DNA of 64,000 nt. It comes from Erinaceus europaeus (lineage: Eukaryota; Chordata; Mammalia; Eulipotyphla; Erinaceidae). The first letter of the stretch is position 1. Each line of letters opens with the position of its first letter. Positions 1 to 11,967 of this stretch are shown here, piece by piece. The position numbers were made by a program, and so were the translations under genes. The stretch spans positions 92,116,054-92,180,053 of the forward strand of contig NC_080170.1 of NCBI RefSeq assembly GCF_950295315.1, read 5' to 3'. The notes beneath the pieces are model-generated. The model was not told the DNA's origin. It did not search any database and was given only the letters and a program-made list of their open reading frames with translations.

Positions 1-261
1 ATTTATGCCATTCAATGCTATTTCCATATAACTGTATTTTATATAGAGACACAACCAGTAGCTTCTGGTCTCCCTGGTCTCCTATAGGTGATTTAAAATT
101 TTAAATAAATAGTCATTTTTAGAAATGTATAAACATTTTTAGCCCACTGTTAAATTTCAGTCAGGTTAGCAATTTGAAACCGTACATGCTTAGATAAGGA
201 ATAGATACTCAGAAATGGGATCTATGCATCCAAAAGTTTGAGACTGTCAATCTATTTTCCC
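1..261. other. unassigned AT-rich sequence
   Basis: I see no repeat, exon or RNA gene in this stretch. Confidence 0.5.
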
Positions 262-360
262 CTTATATTGATTAAATAGTGATTTATAAGATCATAAGTT
301 AATAGGAGTGTATATTAACACCATTTCCACCACCTAAGGTCTGTGTCCCTACCCAGTGTG
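262..360 (-). mobile_element. LR retroposon 3'-end fragment
   Basis: It resembles the LR 3' ends near 29650 and 39950: 'gatttataagatcataag' is followed by 'ccaccacctaaggtctgtg', matching 'cccaccaccagagttctgtg' there. It is short and diverged. Confidence 0.45.
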
Positions 361-495
361 CTTGTTTCCCCAGGCTTTCAAGACAGATTCAAGAAAGGCA
401 GTGGAGGACACTTGAGTATTTTTGTTGTTTTTCCCCCCTCTCTGCCACTATTTCTTACCATTTGGAGAGCAGGGTGGGTGGAGTTAGCCAGGAGC

Positions 496-561
496 TGCAA
501 AACAAAACAAAGCAAAGCAAAGCAAACCAACCAACCAAAACAAACAAACAAACAAAAAATA
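496..561. repeat. (AAAC/AAAG)n A-rich simple repeat
   Basis: Runs of caaaa, caaag, ccaac and aaaca units form a low-complexity tract. Confidence 0.85.
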
Positions 562-2236
562 AGACCTGAATTTCCTTGTTAGATTCTTGACCATATTTGA
601 ATGTCAATATGCCTGGGAAGGATCACACATCATTCTGTTATAGTATTTCAGGGAGAGTCAATCAGTTTCTTTTCATAGCACTAGTGCCAGTGAGCTATAG
701 CCAGGGAACTTGCAAATGTTCATAGACAGGAGGGTTATGGCCTATGTGAAGCATTAAGAACATGAAGGGTAAAAAAAGAAAGAGGAGACATGTTTGCCAA
801 ACCTGCCTCAGGCCTGTCCTAATTATAAACTTGTGCCACATGATATAAGTGTCTGTTAAATCTAGTTACTGCATTTTATAAACTCAGATCCTTGATTTAT
901 ACTAATTGAAAGCAGATTAGACTAAAATCAGAATAATTGAAATTGAGATAAAATAGCCATTCTATAGGCTGTGAACCTGGTTTCTCTTCCTAGTAGGTTA
1001 ACTTATGCAGGTCAGATTGTGAAGTTTTGTAAGTTAAGGAGTAGTATTGGTTACTGACAGCAGTGTCTGGTCAAGCATATAGTCATATTGGGGGTAGGGT
1101 GGGATGCTCAAGGAGCTTCATACATCAGAGAGAGTAAGGTGCTTTTGCTTTTCCAAAGGAAGAAGAGCATTAACCTCTTAAAATAATACTGTCTTCATAT
1201 TTTCATTCCTTCCTAGTAGTAATAGCATTCATACTGTGTTTTATATGGAGAATCAGTAATATAATTTATATAAATAGCATTTATTAAACACCTATCTTGT
1301 GTGATCGCAATACCTGTTAAACAGTATGTGATCTGATTCTCATCGCTGAAGCTAAAATCAAGTGACCTAGATTCATACTCGTAATATAAAGCAGAAGCCA
1401 GATTTCAAAACAGGGCAGTCACAGTCTGATGCAGAACTATTAATCAATGCAAAATTGCCCTCAGAAATGGATAGAAATAAAGACTATAGGGCTCCCTTTC
1501 TGCCTGAACTTTACTGTCTTTGAGGCATTATAGTCATTTTAATCTAGAAAGCTAGATTATACAAGTTCATCAGCTCTTGTAATCAATCATCTTATATAGT
1601 TCTTTTTACCTTGAGTTCTATTAATAGGTGGTAATGCAGTGGACTTTATCCCAGGGAGAACTTTAATCTCTTGCTTCACATTAGATGTATTTGGCAGAGG
1701 AGAAGAATGGGCCATTTGCTCTCTTGCCCATAAGAGGCTCACTGTTTGTGACCTACGGTGTTCCAGCATCTGCTTTCTCTGGCAAGTCCCTTGGCTGTGA
1801 ATCACAGGCCATGACATTGCCCTATATGGATAGTTCACTGGAATGCAGGGGTTAACGGGGATTACTGATGACTGTAGTGTTGATGTTCTGATCCCCAGAA
1901 ATTCTGCTTTGAAGCTGAAGGGCAGGGCACAAGCATACTTACACATCTTAATTTGGTAATAATAGCGTGCTTTTCTGATGACAAAGCATGCTGTGAATAT
2001 CTAAGTTTATACTAGGCATACTGTTCATATTTGATATAATATTAAGTTAAACCATAGCTTATCCATATGTCTAAATTTTGTCACTGAAACTCCAAATATT
2101 TGTCAGGATTTGGCTTGGGAAACTTCTAACTGTGGTTAGGTCTTGAATCTGTGCCTTTCTAGCTCAATAGTTACCTTTCAGTTTGTATTGGTGATGTGCT
2201 TTATCTTTATTTACTTTTGGCTATAAGAATAAGGTG
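562..2236. other. unassigned sequence, possible MIR remnant
   Basis: No gene is recognised. At about 1255-1400 the text 'catttattaaacacctat' resembles the MIR start motif, but the rest is too diverged to be sure. Confidence 0.4.
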
Positions 2237-2583
2237 AAAGGGGTTCGGGCGGTAGTGCAGCGGGTTAAGCGCACATGGAGCGAAGTGCAAGGACCCGCTT
2301 AAGGATTCGGGTTAGAGCCCCCGGCTCCCCACCTGCAGGGGAGTCACTTCACGAGTAGTGAAGCAGGTCTGCAGGTGTCTATCTTTCTCTCCCCCTCTCT
2401 GTCTTCCCCTCTTCTCTCCATTTCTCTCGGTCCTATCCAGCAACGACATCAACAACAACAACAATAATAATAACCAAAACGATAAAAAAAAAGGGCAACA
2501 AAAGGGGAAAAAGTAGCCTCCAGGAGCAGTAGATTTGTGGTGCAGCCACTGAGGCCCAGTAATAACCCTGGAGGCAAAAAAAA
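2237..2583 (+). mobile_element. S-A SINE, long-tailed form
   Basis: The tRNA-like head has an A-box-like 'tagtgcagcgggttaagcgc' and a decayed B box before 'cccccggctccccacctgc'. A CT-rich block and (AAC)n follow. An extra ~70-bp 3' module from about 2513 ('gtagcctccaggagcagtag') ends in a poly(A) run. Other long-tailed copies are at 21.6 and 43.5 kb. Confidence 0.9.
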
Positions 2584-2595
2584 AAAAAAAAGAAA

Positions 2596-5051
2596 GTGAA
2601 CAGTAATTTAAATTGCATTATTTTGATGTTACTTTGGTCAATAGGCAAATACTGGTGAATAGATTTCTAAACCGATTTTATATCAGTGCTCAAAGAAAAA
2701 AAAATTAGGGATCATTTAGCCTAATTTACTAGAAAATTTATCCCTCCCCATATAAAAACATTTCTATATTTTCACATCAGAATTGCATTTAAATTATTTC
2801 TTTGTAGTACTGGCAAGTTAACAGACTTCACTTTATAGTTCCAAGTAATCTGTGTGAAGAAGAGTAACACAGTGAATGCTTAGCTTCAGGGCTTGAAACA
2901 GGTGTTAGCTCAATGATTATACTTTCTTCTTTGCACTTTTAACCCTATAATAACATACTTTTTAGTATTAATTTAATTTTACATTACATGGCTATATGTT
3001 GAAACATTTGAATAAAACTATAACATGTACTACCTTTATAGGAAACTTCTTATTTCCTTTATCCCGAGAATAGCTGCGTGATTAGATTTAGAGGTCTAGA
3101 TGGTAAAGAAAACTAAAAAAAAATGAAAAAGTATCTGTCTTATTTTTAAATTTTCAGAGATTAGAGACAGGAATAGTAATTTGAAGGAGGGAAAGTAGTA
3201 AGTTCTTTAAAAATTCCTGAATAGAACTAAGAATGAATTTATGTAGAGACCCAAACTATAATTTCAATAATGCTATTAAGAAGAAAGATGTAGTACCATG
3301 AAAAAAAAATTTATTGATTCTGTAAACCTTGTTGAATTTTTCCACATTCTGAGAACCACGAGGAAGATGAGAGTGAAAAATCTGAAGTAAACTCAAAGTC
3401 AAAATCATTATCTAGAATTAAGTAAAGAGGATAAGTGGCAGTTTTCCTTTTGTGGTTTTTTTTTTTCTGGGATATAGAATATAAATTCTCAGATTTACAA
3501 GAAGAGACTTTCAAAAATTTCTAAACATGAGTGTTTTTCCTTAAGGAAATCTTACTGATCTAGTTTCCATCATTTTTGCATGCATACAAACTTGTATTCA
3601 ACAAATATTTATTGATCAACTACTAGACATGTCCAGGGAGACAGTAAAAATGGACAATAACTGTATTTCTGATAGTGTGAACAATCCGTTAGAAAAGCAT
3701 TAATTATACACACACACACACATATATAGTTATAGTGATAAATAAGTGCCTAAGATAATTTTTTGTTTTCTATACTGCACTGAGAGCTTGTGTGTGTGTG
3801 TGTGTGTGTGATTTAATCATTCTCAAGTTAGCATTTTTCTCTTTTTTAACTTCTGTATATGTACATGCATATGCATATGTATATACAGAGAGAGAAATAT
3901 TACAGCACTAGATGTGGTGTCAGGGTATAAGTCATGTACTCTTCTGGATAGTGATTTTCCATCTTGAGCAAGATAAATTAATTGAAGGGTAGCAATGATT
4001 GGGAACAGGAGCAAAAGAAAAAACTAGTTTTATGTAGTTGGGTTAAGGAACCACAGATTTGAATGTGCCTTGCATTCCTTGAGGGACAGCTCGCCCATCA
4101 GCGCGCTTTGAGCTGAGCTGGTAATGAGGGTGTCTGTAGTCATAGGGAAAGGGGTCAGAGATAATTTGAATGATGTCATGCAATCTTTGAAGGCATTGCA
4201 GGAATTTTGACCTTTACTAATGTATAACATTAATGTATCCTATCTTTTAAGACTAGCAGCATAAAGTGTAATCTAACAAGTCATCCCAGAAGACCCCCCC
4301 ATACTTCATATATCTTTATATCCATGCTCCCCAAACCTTGACGTTTAGCCCCATCCAACCAGCTACCAAGGACTGAATTTCCTTTTTTTTTTTTCTCCTT
4401 TGACACTGTCTGAGTCTTAGTCCTTATCCTCTGTCATCTGGAGTCCTGCATTAATCTCTTAACTCCATTCTCTGCTTCTGTCTCTACTCTTAACTTTATC
4501 TTTCTCACAGTCAACTGTTATCTTTCAAAAACTTTAATCTGGGTTATGCTGCTGAAATAGCCTTTGAAGTTTCCATTTTTCCTTGAGTCTGAATCCTCAC
4601 CAGGGTTTCAACAGTCCAGGTCTGCAGCACATTTCTTATCTCAACTCTGCTATTCCTCTTATAAATAGTCCATGCTCCCCAAGTATTATCTGAGATGTTG
4701 TACCTCAGGGCTTGTCTGTGTTCTCTGATTGGAATCCTCCCATGTTTTAAGTCTATCATACTCTTATTCCCGAGGAACAGTTCCTAATATTTTGCAGATA
4801 GAACTAATTTGTCTTTATAACTGTTTGTTTTAGCAAGTATTTAATTATTTTTACATATATCATTTTTGGCAGATTCTAAATTCTTAAAGCATAAATAGTA
4901 AGTTTTGTTCCATTCTGTATCCATGCTACTTACACATCATGCCTAGCAAACTTAGAGATGTGCATTAATTTGTTCCTGTGAATAGAAAAATATATTAATT
5001 TATGACTGCATATAAGTGGATATTTAGACAAAACTACATAAAATAGGACTG
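2596..5051. other. unassigned sequence with short simple repeats
   Basis: It contains a short (CA)n near 3708-3722, a (TG)n at about 3790-3810 and homopolymer runs. 'caaatatttattgatcaac' near 3602 is a motif common in ancient mammalian repeats. Short reading frames here lack any recognisable domain. Confidence 0.45.
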
Positions 5052-5178
5052 AAGCAATAGCTCCCTAGGTAGGGTCTATGTTTTGCCACATGCACAGCTC
5101 TGGTTCAACTCTGGCCCCACATGAGATGTGCTGCAGCACTGGAGACAGCTCTGATGCTGTGGTGCCTCTCCCCTTTTC

Positions 5179-5248
<70 letters not shown>

Positions 5249-5250
5249 TT
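5052..5250 (+). mobile_element. S-C SINE
   Basis: The tRNA-like head 'ctccctaggtagggtctatg', then 'ttttgccacatgcacagctc' and 'ggttcaactctggcccc', matches the S-C copies at 15.3 and 51.6 kb. Its 3' part has become a microsatellite. Confidence 0.7.
5181..5248. repeat. (TC)n(TA)n microsatellite
   Basis: About 17 TC units pass directly into about 17 TA units in the tail of the S-C SINE. Confidence 0.95.
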
Positions 5251-6229
5251 AATGAAAAAGCTGCTGGGAGCAGTGAAGTCATGTATGCATGTGAATTTGA
5301 CTTAAAAAGAAAGCACTACAATAAAATAAGTGATACAGATAAAAAGAGGATTATCTGATGTGTTTATTATTAAAACTTTGGGACAATTCATCCCAAATGA
5401 CCAAATATGAGTTTTTCCTTTAAAAAAATGAAGGTTTAACTAGATTCTTCCCCCAGTCTCCTGGAACTCCAACACTTCATTCATCTATTCATTTAGACGA
5501 GTTTAAGTATCTGTAATGTTCAAAGTATGTGAATTCACCAAATTACAAATCTTTTTGCTTTGTATTTTGATTATTCATTATTATGATGAACAGTAACTAT
5601 GTGTTTAGTATTTCTTTCCAATCTTTCATAGTTTGTAAGATTAGAGTGTTTTCAGGTAACATAAATAGAGAGCACTAAGGGATTTCAAAGTAGAAGATGA
5701 TACTAGAAATTTAAAATAGCACTGATACCAACTGACATCTTAATTCCGTTGAGACATGGAAGAACTTTTGTCATCCTTGCTACATAAGATAAAGGAATTT
5801 GGAATCCTGTTACCATACGTGCTGGAACACATTCATAAGATAGCTATAATATAATAGCATTGCAGCATTCTAAAACAAATTATTTACATTTAACATATGA
5901 GAAGGAGCATTGATGTCTCTACTGCCTGAGCTTGAACAGGGTGAAAGTATGAAATGATAAAAAACAGGCCTAAGAATAGTCTCTTTTATTTTTCCAAAAA
6001 TGTAATTTCTTTTTTAAAACAAAGAATCTTAACCTTGAGGACTGCAATCAACATGAAACCAAGAGGAACAAACTAAAATTTTATTTTCTAGAAGTGAAAT
6101 TTGAGATTATTTTCAGATGAAGAAATATCAGATATAGATAGTTCTTGTTTTTCTCCTCCAACTCTCCTTATGCTCTTCCTTTTAAATTTCTCAAATAGAA
6201 ATATGCTTAAATGGAAATGACTGATGTTA
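5251..6229. other. unassigned AT-rich sequence
   Basis: No gene or repeat is recognised. 'cattcatctattcattta' near 5478 is only a weak ancient-repeat motif. Confidence 0.45.
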
Positions 6230-6828
6230 TACTTTGGGAATGTGCTATCTATAATCACTCTAATAAAAATGTTAGGTGGTTTTTATGAAATTAAATTTAT
6301 AACTATTTTATAACTTAGCAATTATATTCCAGCTACTTTTGAAAGACAAATCAAGATGTATCCTTAAAGAGTATTTATATATGAATGTCCATACCAACTC
6401 AATTCATGATAGCTCCTACTAGAGATATTCCAAATACTCATTAATAGAACAATTTATAAAACAAGTTAGAATAAAGTCATGCAACTTTTACATGTATGAA
6501 TTTCACATACATTCTGAGCAAAAGAAGCTGGGGACAAAAGGATGTAAGTTCCATGATTTCACACAGGTAAAATTAATAAAAGAAGAGATAATTTATGGTT
6601 AAAATACACACTCACACACATACACACACAGACAAAACAGAGAATTGATATATAAAAACATAAAGAGGAATTTACTTGGCTAGAGCATAAAGGGTCTTAA
6701 GAAATGTGATAAACATTCTCTATATTTATAAAACTGTAAATGAAAATATGCAGATGTCAAAACTCATCAAATTATATGATAATTGCATGTATTTCACAGT
6801 ATATAAAATTTAATTTAAAAAACCTATA
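6230..6828 (+). mobile_element. ancient L1 3' end
   Basis: The order of motifs fits an old mammalian L1 3' region: a decayed observation-tail region near 6400-6470, 'gagcaaaagaagctgg', then 'gtcaaaactcatcaaatt' and 'atttcacagtatataaa' before the end. It is heavily mutated and carries a short (CA)n near 6606-6634. Confidence 0.75.
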
Positions 6829-6844
6829 TACAAATGTTGAAACC

Positions 6845-7006
6845 AAAGGTCTGGGAGCTGGTGTAGTGGATAAAGCACTGGATTCTCAAGCATGAGGTCC
6901 TGAGTTCAATCCCCAGCAGCCATGTACCAGAGTGATGTCTGGTTCTTTCTCTCTCTTACATTTCACATTAATAAATAAATAAAATCTTTAAAAAAAGAAA
7001 AGAAAA
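6845..7006 (+). mobile_element. S-E SINE with perfect TSD
   Basis: The head 'gggagctggtgtagtggata' has the B-box-like 'gagttcaatcccc', and the tail is 'aataaataaataaaatctt'. A perfect 15-bp TSD (acaaatgttgaaacc) flanks it at 6830-6844 and 7007-7021, so the insertion is fairly young. Confidence 0.92.
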
Positions 7007-7236
7007 ACAAATGTTGAAACCCGATTAGGAAATTTATTTATTTATTTATTTATTCACTTTCGTTGCCCTTGTTGCTTTATTGTTGTAGGTGTTATTGTTG
7101 TTGTCCTTGTTGGACAGGACAGAGAGAAATAGACAGAGGAGGGGAAGACAAAGAAGGGGAGAGAAAGATAGACACCTGCAGACCTGCTTCACCCGCTGTG
7201 AAGTGACTCCCCTGCAAGTGGGGAGCCCGGGTCTAG

Positions 7237-7659
7237 TATTGGTATGCTTCTAATTCTGCTTTTAAAAACCCCTTCTGTTTCATTTGGTTTAATCCCCCCT
7301 GCATTCTATTTACATAACACTGTATTCTGTTTAACATAACCTCCGTTAACAAGCACCACCCTCCCTCCAGGGCATTGGTGGTTCAGTGGTAGAATTCTTG
7401 CCTGCTCCGCCCCCTCTCCTTGTCATACCCTGATTTTCACCAGTCACTTTTCTCTCCACCCTCTCTGCGTAGCATCCTGTTCCCACCCTACTGGGCTAGT
7501 ATATTTATAAGGACAAGATTGTTTGTAGTTTTTAGTTTAGCTTAGCTTGGTATAGATTGCGCTGCGTCCTGCATGAATAAAGAGATACTGCGTACAACCC
7601 AGCCATGAGTCCCGGGTCATCTGTTACCCGCCCATGAAGCCAGCCCATCAAAAACAACA
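7237..7659 (+). mobile_element. solo LTR, ERVK-like
   Basis: The 423-bp element lies between perfect 6-bp repeats gtctag (7231-7236 and 7660-7665) inside an S-A SINE. It ends in ACAACA, has a TATA-like 'tatatttataagg' near 7500 and AATAAA at 7576-7581. Its last ~80 bp resembles the end of the 32.3-kb LTR. A 6-bp duplication and an ACA end fit class II (beta-like) endogenous retroviruses. The first bases are TA rather than TG. No internal viral sequence is present. Confidence 0.82.
7372..7404 (+). other. tRNA-Gly 5'-half-like segment in the LTR U3
   Basis: The 33 bases match the 5' half of mammalian tRNA-Gly(GCC/CCC): acceptor strand, D arm and anticodon-stem start, with one apparent C-to-T change. 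The similarity then stops, so no complete tRNA is encoded. The match is from memory of the tRNA. Confidence 0.75.
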
Positions 7660-7924
7660 GTCTAGAACTGGGATCTTTACGCTGGTCCTTGCGCTTTGTG
7701 CCTCCTGCACTTAACCTGCTGCGCTACTGCTCTACTCCTAGGAGATTTCTTTTGTGTGGTAAGGTAGTTTAATATTTCTAGAACTACTATCTACAAATTC
7801 TAGGATTAATCAAATGAATAGATTTGAAAACGATAATGGCAGATGAGTCTGTAAATTAAAATATATATAAAAGTTGAGGATAACAATTAAATGTATATTG
7901 TGGTTTTGACTGAATTCATAATAA

Positions 7925-8620
7925 TAATACACATAATGCATACTTAAGCAAACCAGATGTCAAAAGACAGATGAATGGCTAAAAAATTGTGGAATATACA
8001 TACATGATAGAATAATACTCAGCTGGGGAGTCCGGTAGCGCAGTGGGTTAAGCACACGTGGCACAAAATGCAAGGACCGGCAGAAGGATCCCGGTTCCAG
8101 CCCCTGGATCCCCATCTGCAGGCGATTTGCTTCACAGGTGGTGAAGCAGGACTGCAGATGTCTTTATCTACCCCTCTCTGTCTTTCCTTCCTCTCTCCAT
8201 TTCTCTCTATCCTATCCAACAACGATGAATACAAGTATAACTAAAACAATGGAACAACAAGGGCAACTCGAGGGAGTAAATAAATAAAATAAAATAAAAC
8301 CAGAATACTACTCAGATGTTAAAAATGAACTGTTTCCTTTGCAACATCTTAAATCAAACTAGAAAACATCATGTTAGGTAAGATAAGCCAAAAAGAGAAG
8401 AATAAATACCAAATGATATCACTTATATGTGGGACATAATAAATAGGGTCAGGGATGAAAAACACAAAGTGAAATGTGCACTAGGCATGGTATTTTGCAT
8501 GAAAGCAAAGGACTCTGGGGAAGAAGTGGGAGAAGAAGGTGGAAGAGTAGGGGCCTCGTGAATAATTAAGTCGTGTGCCTCTATCAATGACTTCAACGTA
8601 AAGCATGGACTCCCTCTCTC
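7925..8620 (+). mobile_element. L1 3' end, interrupted by a SINE
   Basis: Typical L1 ORF2 and 3' UTR text occurs: 'gacagatgaatggctaa', 'gaataatactcag', 'gataagccaaaaagagaag' and 'gcaaaggactctggggaag'. Segments 7925-8022 and 8302-8620 are one element, separated by the SINE at 8023-8301. Confidence 0.82.
8023..8301 (+). mobile_element. S-A SINE
   Basis: The head 'gtccggtagcgcagtgggtt', the body 'gcttcacaggtggtgaagca', a CT block and an A-rich tail are present. A near-perfect 14-bp TSD (agaataatactcag and agaatactactcag) flanks it within an L1. Confidence 0.92.
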
Positions 8621-9289
8621 TCTATATATATGTATCTGTTAAATGGCTGAGAGGCCCTAGAACAGCACACAAAACTGTGCCCACATAGTGTTTACTTCAC
8701 ACAATTCTCCACTAGCAGGAAGTAGGACCTTTTAGAGATATGAATGATTTCATTATGGAACACAAATATTAAAGACAAAAGACATATGATCTGAAGAGAA
8801 ACTAGAATATTGAGACACAAATATTAGAAGAGCCTGGAAATTTGTGTGGAACCATTAAAAGAGTTATGGAGTTATAGTAAAGAACACATGACCTATTTGG
8901 AAGGAAGACTCTCTAATCAAACCTGGAATATTTTGAACATTAGGATCAATGATAATGGTAATGTACTAGAAAATCCATTAAATGAAACAAGGTTGTATGG
9001 GTTCATATTAGCACAGATAAGTAATTGAATTAATAAACGGGGAAGAATATAAAATTTATTAACCATAGATTGGTAGTTAATAAATGTAGAAATAAATAAA
9101 GTCAAAGAATGCTAAAGACATATGAAAGTTGTATGAAAATTAGGATAACCATATCCTAATAAATTGCTTTCAATTACAAAAAGGTTTTTGATAAAATATA
9201 AGGCAGGATAAGATAAGTTAGAATGTAAGATAGGTTATTTATCAGACTAGATGATCAAAACAGCATGTCCAGTATTGGAGCAAATTTAT
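8621..9289. other. unassigned AT-rich sequence
   Basis: It may belong to the older L1 that follows, but I cannot match it. The short frame at 8846-9028 has no recognisable domain. Confidence 0.35.
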
Positions 9290-10010
9290 TTCATGTGCCT
9301 TCTAACGTGATACCATGAAAAAGACATCAACATTTCTCTTTTCTTCTTGTCCAAGATACCTGACCTGAACTTAATCATGAGGAAACATCAAACAAATCAT
9401 ATTGAACATTGACGTTAAATAAAAATAGCTTTTGGTTTTCAGAATGAAAAGTTGATGTGGCTTCCCAGATTAAAGGAAACAAAAATGACACCAAATGCAG
9501 TATGTGATACTGAAGAGAATTCTGAATCAGTCAAAAAAGAGTTGTAAGATGTAAAGAATATTATTTAAACAATTGCTGAAAATTCAATATGAACTGTGTG
9601 ATTAGATTATAGTTTTTTTTTTTTGGTTTTTTGCCGCTGAGTAATCACTGGAGCTCAGTGCCTGCACAACCAATCCAGCAGTGTTTTTTTTTTGACAGAG
9701 AAGAAAGAGAGAGGGGGGAGAGGAAAAAAGAGATAGCTGCAACACTGCTTCATCACTTACGAAGTTTTTCTAGATGGGGACAGGGTCCTTACACATGATA
9801 ATAGGTATGCCACCACCTGGCCCCAGATGATAGTGTGTATGATACTGAATTTCTTGGTTTTGATTATCATATTGTGTGACCTGTGATTATGTAAGAGAAT
9901 GTACTAGCTCTTAGGAAATATATACCTAAGCATTTATAGGCAAGTGGGACATTATGTATACTCTCCAAATTACTCTTGACTGATTTAGAATAATAGAATA
10001 AATATGGCAA
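9290..10010 (+). mobile_element. ancient L1 3' UTR
   Basis: The motif order fits a known old L1 3' UTR: 'catgaggaaacatcaaac', 'cagattaaaggaaacaaa', then after the SINE 'gattatgtaagagaatgt' and 'cttaggaaatatatacc'. The subfamily is not certain. Confidence 0.75.
9613..9827 (-). mobile_element. S-B SINE with long tail module
   Basis: The head is at the right ('ccaccacctggcccc'). At the left, beyond the CT/GA block, lies a diverged copy of the same 3' module as long-tailed S-A ('gctcagtgcctgcacaac'). The element splits the ancient L1. Confidence 0.82.
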
Positions 10011-10618
10011 CATAAAATTTATTGGTGAGTTTTATAGGTGACAGGCGCATAGGAGTTCCTTGTGTTTTCTAGGAATTCAGGTAACCTTGTTGGGAATCAT
10101 TTGTGTGTGGGTTGCCTCAAGTACCTTTTTAAACTTTCTTGATAATTTCCACATTATCGTGTTTCCTAATCAATACCTGTGATACACGGCTTTCTTTTCT
10201 TAGAGACAGGGAAATACTGAGTAGAGTGAACTTGCTTTTGAGTTGATGTAGACTTTCTTTACTGTCATAAGAGCAAACTCTCTTTCCTGCGTCTATACAC
10301 ATTGTTTCACCTCATCCATACAATTTTAAAATTTGAATTCTGTCATGTCTTGAACAATCCCCAAGTTGTTCAAAGGACTTGAATAGTAAACAGCAGAGTT
10401 GTAATTTGAAATCTGGTTTATTTAAAGATAAAGCTCAAGCTCTCATCTTAACTGACACATTCCTTTCCTGACCTCAGGTCCCAATTTTCACACTGATTTG
10501 CAGTCATGTATCTCTCTACTATGGAGGGTGATATGCAAAATCTCTAACTTTCTAATATAATTTTCATTTATCTCCAGAACCCAGGGCAGGGCATTGCTTG
10601 GTTCATAAGTATTTAGTC
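10011..10618. other. unassigned sequence, possible MIR end
   Basis: 'cagcagagttgtaatttgaa' near 10390 resembles the MIR 3' motif, with supporting text from about 10310. Nothing else is recognised. Confidence 0.4.
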
Positions 10619-10640
10619 GTGTGTGTGTGTGTGTGTGTGT

Positions 10641-10681
<41 letters not shown>
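10619..10681. repeat. (TG)n microsatellite
   Basis: About 31 TG units with two CG interruptions. Confidence 0.97.
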
Positions 10682-10682
<1 letters not shown>

Positions 10683-10689
10683 GATCAAA

Positions 10690-10905
10690 GATTTATAGTA
10701 CTGATTTCATAAACTTTGAGTAGCTTTACTTATTTATTTAATTAATTTTTCACCACTCTTATCACCAAAGATCTGTGTCCCCATTCCTACCTCCATATAT
10801 AACCACTATATATATATATGACCTTCAAAAACAAAGTTCATGTAATAAACACTTTTATAATATATAGCAATATATAATATAGTATATATTTGAATTAGTA
10901 GAAAG
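10690..10905 (-). mobile_element. possible LR 3'-end fragment plus AT repeats
   Basis: 'caccactcttatcaccaaag' followed by 'tctgtgtccccattcc' resembles the LR 3' end at 40000. Short TA runs follow. Confidence 0.3.
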
Positions 10906-11967
10906 TTATATAGATAATTTGGTTGAATTTATTTTACTAATACATGCAAGTGGAAACCTTTCAGTGGTCCTTAGTTTAATTTTAGCTACTGAAAAAAGCA
11001 CAGTAGCTCATTTACTCTATATATTTTAAAAAATAACCAACTTCTATTAAAGAGACTTCACTGGTTTTGCTTTATTTTTCATTGCTGACTAGATTTATAA
11101 TTTAGATTACTTATTCAGTTTTTCATCTGACTGCCTGGGATTTAATCAGCCACAGGGACTCTTGTGTAGCAGAAATGGTGCAATGGACATTTCCACCAGT
11201 CCACAGATCATACACTTCTATGTTTATCATCCAGTGGCATAACTTTCTGTCTTGCTGTTAAGAATCAGTGTGGATATTTTCTCTGTGAGTCAAGACCCTT
11301 TGCACATCTGTATACAACTTGCAGAAGTGCAGAGATGTCAAAACCCAGGACACATGCAGCCCCAACACTTGACAAGCAGAGTGTTATTAGCATTGGTAAT
11401 AAGACTACCTGTGTCTATCTGCAGAGGGTCCCTCAGCTTGGGATCATTTATATTCACTGCACACAGCTTTCAACCTGGTTCTTAAATGAGCCAGCTTCAG
11501 AGAAGACAATGGAAACTCTGACAGTAAGCTAAAAACTGAGGGGACAAATCCATTTATCCCAATTAAAAGAATTTCTCAGACCTGCCTCCTGGCAATTAAC
11601 ACAGCTGTGTGTGGTCCTATTATTTAAAATGACAATAGCAACAGTAAGTTCCATAGGCTCAAGGAGCCTTCTCTTCTCAGAAAGTTGTAGCCCTACTCTC
11701 TGGTCTGTAAATAGATCCTCTTTAACTTGCAACAGCAAACACTTCCAGCATTTGCATTTCACTCATTATATGTGCTGCCACAGGCTGAGCATGACCCTGT
11801 CATAAAAACACACTCAGCTGAAAACCACCTAATAGTATTGCTTATAGAACTATTAGACATCCTAGGACCAAAAGAAAGAATAGTGTATTTGCCATAGTTA
11901 TTAAATCAATAATACTAATAAAAAACTGTGAAAAAATAATGTAAAATAAATCTTTAAAAATTAAAAA
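10906..11967. other. unassigned sequence
   Basis: I see no repeat family or exon signature. Short overlapping frames at 11252-11805 lie on both strands and show no domain. Confidence 0.45.

Larger units (their letters stand above)
7036..7739 (-). mobile_element. S-A SINE split by an LTR
   Basis: The tail side is at 7036-7236 ('tttgttgcccttg'-type tail, then 'gacacctgcagacctgcttc') and the head resumes at 7666-7739 ('gctggtccttgcgctttgtg'). Probable TSDs are aggaaattt at 7027-7035 and aggagattt at 7740-7748. The middle is the LTR at 7237-7659. Confidence 0.88.

Noticed and set aside
7372..7404. functional tRNA-Gly gene
   Set aside because: Only the 5' half is present. The T arm, 3' acceptor strand and Pol III terminator are absent.
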